From Desulfuromusa sp. (GTDB taxonomy: Bacteria > Desulfobacterota > Desulfuromonadia > Desulfuromonadales > Geopsychrobacteraceae), in contig JAUVCS010000043.1 of NCBI GenBank assembly GCA_030590745.1, positions 1 through 6,962 on the forward strand: a stretch of DNA of 6,962 nt, in the 5' to 3' direction. The first letter of the stretch is position 1. Each line of letters begins with the position of its first letter. Of this stretch, positions 1-6,962 are shown piece by piece. A program made the position numbers and the translations under genes. The notes under the pieces are model-generated. The model saw nothing but the letters and a program-made list of their open reading frames with translations. It was not told the DNA's origin and did not search any database.

Positions 1-110
1 CGTTGTGACTTACGCTGTATAGCTTTGGCTATGCAGCAAAAATCACGCCTTGTTGGCACGCAAAATTCCGGCGCAAATTCGCGACATTCCACGAATGACA
101 CGACACTAGT
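1..110. repeat. Partial palindromic intergenic repeat downstream of atpD (MITE-like, truncated by window edge)
   Basis: This stretch after the beta-subunit stop has no credible coding sequence: the longest ATG frame on the minus strand is 14 codons. It is built around a 10-bp stem at 14-23/28-37 with a TTTG loop. Pairing continues patchily outward, for example GTGA at 5-8 with TCAC at 43-46. A second small hairpin, CATTC-cac-GAATG, lies at 85-97. I infer that 14-37 is the centre of a long imperfect palindrome whose right end lies near the CACTAG at 104-109 and whose left half is off the window, making a unit of about 170 bp. The outer boundary and repeat status are not proven from one partial copy. 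It occupies the place where atpC usually starts. Confidence 0.45.
14..37. repeat. Strong inverted repeat (10-bp stem, 4-nt loop)
   Basis: GCTGTATAGC, a TTTG loop, then GCTATGCAGC. The two arms are complementary over 10 positions with a single G-T wobble. There is no T-run directly after the stem on the minus strand, where transcription from atpD would arrive, so it does not look like a classical rho-independent terminator. On the plus strand the stem is followed by AAAAATCAC. It is most simply read as the apex of the palindromic element that follows atpD. Confidence 0.6.
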
Positions 111-122
111 CTTTCAGTGCGA

Positions 123-1589
<1,467 letters not shown>

Positions 1590-2459
1590 TTATTTAATCG
1601 ATTCGGCACCGGAGATGATTTCCATTAACTCCTTGGTGATTGCCGCCTGACGTGCCCGGTTATACTGCAATGTCAACTTATCAATCATCTCAGCAGCATT
1701 TCTGCTGGCACTATCCATAGATGACATCCGCGCCCCCTGCTCGGAAGCATTTGATTCGAGAAGTCCACGGAAGATCTGGACTTCAACCATCTTGGGTAGC
1801 AACTGGGAAAGAACCTCTCCCCGATCAGGTTCGTAGATATAGTCGACAGTGTCTACCTTGACCGACTCTGTCTCTTGAGGTTGAATCGGTAATACCTGCT
1901 CAACGGTAACAATTTGAACAATGGCACTCTGGAAAGCGTTATAAATGACATAAACAGCATCGTACTTTTCTTCGCTGTAGGCATCGACAACTTCTTGACC
2001 GATTAATTGGGCCGTCTTGTAAGTTGCATCGGTGGTAATATTTTCATAAACCTTGGTGATATTGTCACCAACCCGTCTTTTGAGAAAATCACGCCCTTTA
2101 CGACCAATAATCATTAGATCAATAGCATCAAAACCCTGTTTATTGTCGTGAATAAAGCGTTCAGCCTCTTTTGAAACACTCGCGTTAAAACCGCCACATA
2201 GACCACGATCAGCAGTCATTAATACAATCAAAGCTCGCCCGGTTCCACGCTGACTTAACAGCGGGTTGCCATCGGCTTCTTCACGCTGCGCCAGGTTCGA
2301 CATCACTGCCTGCAGTTTTTCCGCATAGGGTCGCGCAGAAACAGCAGCTTCTTGAGCCCTACGGAGCTTAGCTGCTGCAACCATCTTCATTGCTTTGGTG
2401 ATCTGCTGGGTACTTTTAACCGAGCCGATCCGTTTTTTTATGTCTTTCAGACTTGGCAT
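1590..2459 (-). CDS. atpG: F-type ATP synthase subunit gamma (rotor shaft)
   Basis: Central shaft of F1; its two terminal helices form the coiled coil that rotates inside the alpha3-beta3 head, and the globular part sits on the c ring. The 289 residues are normal for a bacterial gamma. The N-terminal helix begins [20 protein letters not shown] and continues through [15 protein letters not shown] to about residue 35. The conserved [11 protein letters not shown] segment lies at 82-92. The C-terminal helix carries the family signature [12 protein letters not shown] at 274-285. The start is ATG with AAAGG 9 nt upstream. It lies 20 nt after atpA and 60 nt before atpD in the same operon. No chloroplast-type regulatory dithiol insertion is visible. 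Confidence 0.99.
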   Translation of the reverse strand: MPSLKDIKKRIGSVKSTQQITKAMKMVAAAKLRRAQEAAVSARPYAEKLQAVMSNLAQREEADGNPLLSQRGTGRALIVLMTADRGLCGGFNASVSKEAERFIHDNKQGFDAIDLMIIGRKGRDFLKRRVGDNITKVYENITTDATYKTAQLIGQEVVDAYSEEKYDAVYVIYNAFQSAIVQIVTVEQVLPIQPQETESVKVDTVDYIYEPDRGEVLSQLLPKMVEVQIFRGLLESNASEQGARMSSMDSASRNAAEMIDKLTLQYNRARQAAITKELMEIISGAESIK

Positions 2460-2479
2460 GTGTCCAAACCTTTATCTAA

Positions 2480-3997
<1,518 letters not shown>

Positions 3998-4540
3998 TTA
4001 CCCCTTTGCTAAGGTATCCGCAATTCGTTTCAGCTGGGTTTTCACACTACCATCAAATAATTTACCGCCCATCTCAGCCTGTAGACCGCCGATCAGCGAT
4101 TTATCAATCTCTACGCTTAAGAGCACCTGTTTACCAGTCTGTGTCTCCAGACTCTTCTGGATCTCTTCCGTGCGCTTTTTGGTTAATTTATTCGCTGATT
4201 TAATCTTGGCTCGAAGAACCCCAGATTGTTCATCTGCAAATCTGCGATAATTGAAATCTATTTGCGGCAGATAGATGATCCGCCCTTTCTGCAGAAGAAG
4301 GTCAAGAAATTTCCTCATTCCACTGCTCAACTGGAGAAGCTCAGCAACGTCATGCATAATTGCCGATTTCTTTTTCAGTGGAAAAGTTGGACTGTCAAGC
4401 AACAAACGGAGCAAATCTTCCTTTTTCAGTATTTCAGCAACTCCAGCCAGTTCTTCAGCATAACGCTCAACCTGCTTCTCCTCAGAAGCAATATTCAACA
4501 ACGCCTTGGCATATCTTATTGAAATCGCACTGTTACTCAA
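3998..4540 (-). CDS. atpH: F-type ATP synthase subunit delta (OSCP-like), TTG start
   Basis: Joins the top of the alpha3-beta3 head to the b/b' peripheral stalk so that the head does not turn with the rotor. The 180 residues are typical. The N-terminal helical domain (about 1-105) begins SAISIRYAKALLNIA, the usual RYAxAL motif. The C-terminal domain carries the conserved IDKSLIGGLQAEMGGKLFDG region at 145-164 and ends KTQLKRIADTL. The start codon is TTG, overlapping the TGA of atpF as TTGA. The next in-frame methionine is residue 62, far inside the conserved domain, so the TTG start is well supported by homology and by GGGAG a few nt upstream. It precedes atpA by 9 nt. Confidence 0.97.
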   Translation of the reverse strand: MSNSAISIRYAKALLNIASEEKQVERYAEELAGVAEILKKEDLLRLLLDSPTFPLKKKSAIMHDVAELLQLSSGMRKFLDLLLQKGRIIYLPQIDFNYRRFADEQSGVLRAKIKSANKLTKKRTEEIQKSLETQTGKQVLLSVEIDKSLIGGLQAEMGGKLFDGSVKTQLKRIADTLAKG

Positions 4541-4552
4541 TGTAACTCTCCC
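4537..4552 (-). promoter_or_regulatory. Coupled stop/start TTGA and Shine-Dalgarno for atpH
   Basis: On the minus strand GGGAGAG (4546-4552) lies 5 nt before TTG (4538-4540). The TTG shares two bases with the TGA stop of atpF (4537-4539). The arrangement decides the atpH start and implies translational coupling between subunits b and delta, which are needed together in the peripheral stalk. Confidence 0.75.
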
Positions 4553-5118
4553 ACCTTTTGCAGATACTCGTCGATAAGACGGGTATCGTCGTCTTTGGTG
4601 AAGTTCTTCTTCAACAGCTCTTCGGCAATACCAATAGCTAATTGAACTGCCTCACGTTGCAGTTCCGTCCGAGCCTTGGCCACTTCAAGCCCGGCTGCGT
4701 TTTCTGCATCCTGCTCAATTTTTACAGCCATGAGCCTTGCACTTTCAATGATTTTTATTTTCTCTAACTCACCTTCGCGGCGAATAGAATCACTGATTTC
4801 AGCTATTTCTTCTGTTGCTCGAGCTAACTTAAGATCATACTCAGCAAACTTTGCCTCTGCTTCTTCCTTGATCCGTTGTGCTTCCGCGAGACTTTTCTCA
4901 ATCTCTTCCCGCCGCCCGGCAAGCCCTTTTTTTATCGGTTTTGCTAAAAAATAGACCAGGATAGCAACAACGATCACAAAGTTAAAAAGCCGATATAAAA
5001 AATCCTTCAGAAGAACACCGCTGGCAACCTCATGCTCACCACCCGAAGCAAAAGAAATCCCACTGAGAAGTCCGAGCAGAAGCACTGATAGAAGAACGGC
5101 TTTAATTTGTCTGTGCAT
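4537..5118 (-). CDS. atpF: F-type ATP synthase subunit b, with N-terminal signal-like segment
   Basis: Membrane-anchored stator subunit; its helix runs from the membrane to delta and pairs with b'. The protein has 193 residues. It has a basic start (MHRQIK), a hydrophobic stretch at about 7-24 ending in FASGG, which looks like a signal peptide or extra membrane segment, and then the typical b transmembrane segment at about 43-59 (FNFVIVVAILVYFLAKP). A long charged, alanine-rich coiled coil fills about 65-170 (REEIEKSLAEAQRIKEEAEA and onward). The C-terminal region ends EYLQKVGELH. The start is ATG with AAGGAAGG 9 nt upstream. It lies 20 nt after b' and overlaps atpH by 4 nt. Whether the N-terminal segment is cleaved cannot be told from the sequence. 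Confidence 0.95.
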   Translation of the reverse strand: MHRQIKAVLLSVLLLGLLSGISFASGGEHEVASGVLLKDFLYRLFNFVIVVAILVYFLAKPIKKGLAGRREEIEKSLAEAQRIKEEAEAKFAEYDLKLARATEEIAEISDSIRREGELEKIKIIESARLMAVKIEQDAENAAGLEVAKARTELQREAVQLAIGIAEELLKKNFTKDDDTRLIDEYLQKVGELH

Positions 5119-5138
5119 ATTTCTAAACCTTCCTTCCC

Positions 5139-5567
5139 TTAAGCCAGTTCTCGGCCAAGAATTTTTGTGGCAATCTGCTCAGCCAATGTTTTGGCCTCTT
5201 TCTTCAAGGTTTTACTCGCTTCTTCCGCCTCAGTAGCAACCTGAGATTTAATTGTTTCTAACCGGGAAGAGGCCTTTCCATGTGCTTCAGAAAGTAATTT
5301 TGTCTCTTCTTCAGTGGCAGCTTTTTTTAATTTATTCCGCTCTTCATTCGCCTGAGATTTGGCATCACTGAGCTGCTGCTGATAGCGCTGCATCTTTTCA
5401 TCAATGCCAGCCTCCAGATCCTTTGCCCCGGCATGCAGACCGGTTATCTTATCGCTCCGCTCATCGATAATTTTTTTCAGCGGTTGATAGAGTATTTTAT
5501 TAAGAATAATTAGGAGAATAATGAAGTTAAGGAACTGCAGACCAAGGGTCCAGTCAACGCTTATCAC
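5139..5567 (-). CDS. atpX: F-type ATP synthase subunit b' (second b-type stator subunit), GTG start
   Basis: Second b-type peripheral stalk subunit, expected to heterodimerise with the b product next door. The 142 residues comprise one N-terminal transmembrane helix at about 8-24 (GLQFLNFIILLIILNKI), the YQPLKKIIDER junction typical of the family, and a charged coiled coil to the C-terminus (ending KILGREL). It lacks the extra N-terminal hydrophobic segment present in b and is about 50 residues shorter. The start is GTG: the codon immediately upstream is an in-frame TAG, AGAGG lies 8 nt upstream, and the next methionine is residue 59, past the membrane helix. It is the first gene of the atp operon, preceded by a 199-nt leader/promoter region, and is 20 nt before atpF. 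The symbol follows Geobacter-style usage; it may also be called atpF'. Confidence 0.94.
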   Translation of the reverse strand: MISVDWTLGLQFLNFIILLIILNKILYQPLKKIIDERSDKITGLHAGAKDLEAGIDEKMQRYQQQLSDAKSQANEERNKLKKAATEEETKLLSEAHGKASSRLETIKSQVATEAEEASKTLKKEAKTLAEQIATKILGRELA

Positions 5568-5580
5568 CTAGTTTACCTCT
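5565..5580 (-). promoter_or_regulatory. Ribosome-binding site fixing the GTG start of b'
   Basis: On the minus strand AGAGG (5576-5580) is 8 nt before GTG (5565-5567). TAG at 5568-5570 is in frame directly before the GTG, so translation cannot begin further upstream. Confidence 0.75.
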
Positions 5581-5594
5581 TTGGATGGTGTTTC

Positions 5595-5621
5595 CGATAT
5601 ACTGATTTTGTGCAGATATCG
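5595..5621. repeat. Leader hairpin upstream of b'
   Basis: CGATATACTG (5595-5604) and CAGATATCG (5613-5621) pair as a 9-bp stem with one bulged base and an 8-nt loop. In the mRNA it would lie 28-54 nt before the GTG start. It is not followed by a U-run on the minus strand, so it is not a terminator; a role in mRNA stability or translation is possible but unproven. Confidence 0.4.
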
Positions 5622-5673
5622 AGCATATATTAATTTTTACAAATAGGGTTTTTTGGTTAAGGTGCGAATTGGT

Positions 5674-5698
5674 ATCATAAATCAGAGAGCCATGTCAA
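5674..5698 (-). promoter_or_regulatory. Candidate sigma70-type promoter for the atp operon
   Basis: A perfect -35 box TTGACA occurs on the minus strand at 5693-5698. The -10 is less clear. GATACC (5671-5676) gives a normal 16-nt spacer but only 3 of 6 consensus matches. TATGAT (5674-5679) is a good box but the spacer would be only 13 nt. The position, about 100-130 nt upstream of the first atp gene, is suitable. Confidence 0.35.
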
Positions 5699-5707
5699 GC
5701 ACTTGAC
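5694..5707. promoter_or_regulatory. Dyad overlapping the -35 box (possible operator)
   Basis: GTCAAG-CA-CTTGAC is a perfect 6-bp inverted repeat with a 2-nt centre. One arm provides five of the six bases of the minus-strand TTGACA. A protein bound here would block the candidate promoter. Equally it could reflect back-to-back -35-like sequences, since the other arm reads TTGAC on the plus strand. Confidence 0.35.
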
Positions 5708-5766
5708 CCCTATATCTACCCCATTTAGAACATATTTGGGTGCAGCTTGTTCAGATCCACAGATTA

Positions 5767-6201
5767 CTACTTGGACGACTTCTTTTCCTCAGGATTGGAT
5801 ACTTTAACAGTAGTCTCTTTGACCACCTCTGACATTTTTATCTCACCATTAAAGATGACTTTTTCATCTATCTTGAGTATCGGTGTTTCAATGCTTCCTT
5901 CAACCCGTGCTGGGGCTCTCAATTCTACGCTCGTCGAAGCTTTAATCTCTCCCTTGAAAGAACCACTGAGGATCAGTGAGCCAACCCGTATACTCCCGTC
6001 AATCTCAGCAGAGTCCCCAACAATCAACGTATCGCTCGATTTTATTTCACCTGAGAAAATTCCATCAAGACGTACCATCTCATCAAAGCTCATTTTCCCC
6101 TCAAACCGGCTACCCGGCCCCAAAAATGCTTTAATATCCGCCTTGTCGAGTGCAATTGGTTTTTTCATTATCGTCGGCTCCTGTTTTTTACTGTTAAACA
6201 T
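5767..6201 (-). CDS. Bactofilin (polymer-forming cytoskeletal protein)
   Basis: Small beta-helical protein that self-assembles into filaments without nucleotide and acts as a scaffold at membranes or poles. From ATG at 6199-6201 it has 144 residues. A short polar N-terminus (MFNSKKQEPTIMKKP) is followed by the bactofilin core at about 25-125, beginning FLGPGSRFEGKMSFDEMVRLDG. The core has regularly spaced short beta-strand rungs rich in G, I and V (GEIKSSDTLIVGDSAEIDGS, then SFKGEIKASTSVELRAP), and a charged tail ending EEKKSSK. I prefer this ATG over a GTG 12 nt upstream because GGAGG lies 5 nt before it and overlaps the GTG. There is no transmembrane segment. It sits downstream of parB, separated by a small insertion element, and upstream of the atp operon. 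Confidence 0.93.
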   Translation of the reverse strand: MFNSKKQEPTIMKKPIALDKADIKAFLGPGSRFEGKMSFDEMVRLDGIFSGEIKSSDTLIVGDSAEIDGSIRVGSLILSGSFKGEIKASTSVELRAPARVEGSIETPILKIDEKVIFNGEIKMSEVVKETTVKVSNPEEKKSSK

Positions 6202-6206
6202 GCGAT

Positions 6207-6211
6207 CCTCC
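6207..6211 (-). promoter_or_regulatory. Shine-Dalgarno GGAGG of the bactofilin gene
   Basis: GGAGG on the minus strand lies 5 nt before ATG at 6199-6201 and overlaps the alternative GTG at 6211-6213, so it selects the ATG. It is only 13 nt from the end of the MITE-like element, which therefore left the ribosome-binding site intact. Confidence 0.75.
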
Positions 6212-6224
6212 ACTTTTCATTTAG

Positions 6225-6364
6225 CAGGGTGTTGAAAAACGTTTTCGAGGGCTTGAGTGCAAGGCGAAAAATGTCGAAAAAGCGCAGTTTACCCCCAGTA
6301 AATGAGCATTTTGAGACAATTTTCAACACAGCAATCGCAACGCAGATAGTTTTTCAACAGCCTG
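6225..6364. mobile_element. MITE-like non-autonomous element, 140 bp, with 5-bp target duplication
   Basis: The ends are inverted repeats: CAGGGTGTTGAAAAAC (6225-6240) and GTTTTTCAACAGCCTG (6349-6364) are complementary at 15 of 16 positions. Both ends are flanked by the same 5 bases TTTAG (6220-6224 and 6365-6369), which fits a target-site duplication. The middle is a stem TTTAC/GTAAA (6288-6292/6298-6302) around a 5-nt loop, almost exactly at the element's centre. The 30 bases on each side of the loop match as inverted copies at 19 of 30 positions, so the whole element can fold as a long imperfect hairpin. It encodes no protein. Removing it with one TTTAG copy would leave about 39 nt between parB and bactofilin. 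The transposase that moved it is not in the window, and I cannot name its family with confidence. Confidence 0.85.
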
Positions 6365-6385
6365 TTTAGGTTGATGGCTCTCAGA

Positions 6386-6962
6386 TTAAACGCCTAGCAA
6401 CTCCAGGATTCTGCTCAGTTCTGCTTGGTCATGGTAGCTGATCTCTATCCTCCCTCCCTTGTTTTTAGCATGAACCTTCACCTGGGTTCCCAATTGTTGT
6501 CGGAGACTATTTTCTAATTCCAGCAGGTTAGGATCTAGCTGTTTTTCTACCCTTGGCTTCTCAGCCCTTATGCCAAACATATTTTTGATTTTTTTGACTA
6601 ATTTTTCAGTTTCACGTACCGATAACTTCTTTCTGATAATTTCATCACTGGCTTCCAGAATATCATCTTCATTCTCCAGAGCCAATAATGCACGAGCATG
6701 CCCCATGCTCAGCCGACTTTCAATCAGATCATTCTTCACCTTTTCCGGTAGTCGCAATAACCTTAGTGCATTGGCAACCGTTGAACGATTCTTACCGACC
6801 CGTTTGGCAACCTCTTCCTGAAGCAGGTCAAAACTCTCCATTAAGTGGTGGTATGCTCCCGCTTCTTCAAGAGGGTTGAGGTCTTCCCGCTGAATGTTTT
6901 CTATCAGGGCAATTTCCAACGCTCGATCTTCTGCCACATCCTGGATAACCACCGGAACACTG
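6386..6962 (-). CDS. parB: ParB chromosome-partitioning protein, partial (N-terminus beyond window)
   Basis: Centromere-binding protein that loads at parS sites and works with ParA in chromosome segregation. The 191 visible residues enter as SVPVVIQDV, followed by the ALEIALIENIQREDLNPLEEA block of the N-terminal ParB domain. Next comes a helix-turn-helix DNA-binding region (EEVAKRVGKNRSTVANALRLLRLP) and the GHARALLAL and LSVRETEKLVKK helices. A C-terminal dimerisation domain ends ISYHDQAELSRILELLGV. The reading frame stays open to the window edge, so the GTG at 6950-6952 is an internal valine and not the start. Roughly the first third, including the GERR CTP-binding box, is missing. Length and end suggest a chromosomal ParB. 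It is 184 nt upstream of bactofilin, most of that being the insertion element. Confidence 0.96.
   Translation of the reverse strand, partial: SVPVVIQDVAEDRALEIALIENIQREDLNPLEEAGAYHHLMESFDLLQEEVAKRVGKNRSTVANALRLLRLPEKVKNDLIESRLSMGHARALLALENEDDILEASDEIIRKKLSVRETEKLVKKIKNMFGIRAEKPRVEKQLDPNLLELENSLRQQLGTQVKVHAKNKGGRIEISYHDQAELSRILELLGV

Larger units (their letters stand above)
5568..5766 (-). promoter_or_regulatory. Leader and promoter region of the atp operon
   Basis: This 199-nt gap between the bactofilin stop and the b' start holds no coding sequence I can support. It is AT-rich compared with its neighbours. It contains a perfect TTGACA on the minus strand (5693-5698), a 6-bp dyad overlapping that box (5694-5707), and a hairpin (5595-5621) about 30 nt before the b' start. 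No hairpin followed by a T-run was found for terminating the bactofilin transcript, so read-through from parB-bactofilin into atp remains possible. Confidence 0.55.

Noticed and set aside
104..119. CACT/AGTG inverted repeat after atpD as a transcription terminator
   Set aside because: Only 4 bp of stem with an 8-nt loop and no T-run; too weak to call.
6211..6213. GTG as the bactofilin start
   Set aside because: It overlaps the GGAGG that serves the ATG 12 nt downstream, and MFNSKK fits typical bactofilin N-termini better.
5747..6235. 162-codon plus-strand frame antisense to bactofilin
   Set aside because: Longer than bactofilin itself, but it begins with TTG, is rich in S, L and I as expected from reverse-complement coding, and covers a clear bactofilin gene.
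6609..6617. parS half-site GTTTCACGT inside parB
   Set aside because: Only 9 of 16 consensus positions match and the bases are explained by the conserved VRETE codons of ParB.
6943..6951. DnaA-box-like TTATCCAGG (minus strand) near the parB fragment
   Set aside because: Differs from TTATCCACA at the last two positions, is isolated, and lies in conserved ParB coding sequence (VVIQDV); no cluster suggesting an origin.
6950..6952. GTG as the start of parB
   Set aside because: The frame continues upstream (S-V-P before this valine) to the window edge, and the residues before and after fit the middle of the ParB N-terminal domain.

Overview
The window holds the F1 half, the delta stalk and both b-type stator genes of an F-type ATP synthase operon. 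Next to it are a bactofilin gene and the 3' part of parB. All genes lie on the minus strand, so transcription runs from high to low coordinates: parB (partial), bactofilin, b' (atpX), b (atpF), delta (atpH), alpha (atpA), gamma (atpG), beta (atpD). The order parB-bactofilin-b'-b-delta-alpha-gamma-beta, with paired b'/b genes and no a or c subunit gene, is the arrangement I associate with Desulfuromonadales (Geobacter/Desulfuromonas/Pelobacter relatives). The GC content looks moderate, which fits a lower-GC member better than Geobacter itself. This assignment rests on gene order and protein character, not on a search.

Region by region: positions 1-122 lie downstream of atpD and contain no gene. 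They hold what looks like the inner hairpin and one arm of a palindromic repeat cut by the window edge, where atpC (epsilon) would normally begin. Positions 123-5567 are the six ATP synthase genes, spaced by -4 to 60 nt and clearly one operon. Positions 5568-5766 are the leader and probable promoter region of that operon. It contains a perfect TTGACA box inside a GTCAAG/CTTGAC dyad and a hairpin close to the first start codon. Positions 5767-6201 encode a bactofilin. Positions 6220-6369 are a complete, non-coding, MITE-like insertion: 140 bp, 16-bp terminal inverted repeats, and a 5-bp TTTAG target duplication. It separates bactofilin from parB. Positions 6386-6962 are the C-terminal two thirds of ParB, open at the window edge.

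Functionally, alpha, beta and gamma form the catalytic F1 head and rotor shaft. Delta with the b/b' coiled coils makes the peripheral stalk. The membrane a subunit, the c ring and epsilon must be encoded outside the window. ParB and bactofilin are chromosome-segregation and cytoskeletal proteins, and their position upstream of atp suggests an origin-proximal locus. All reading frames look intact and conserved catalytic residues are present. I see no undescribed multi-gene system here. The most notable signals are the two short palindromic repeats placed at gene junctions, together with several start-codon and leader features.
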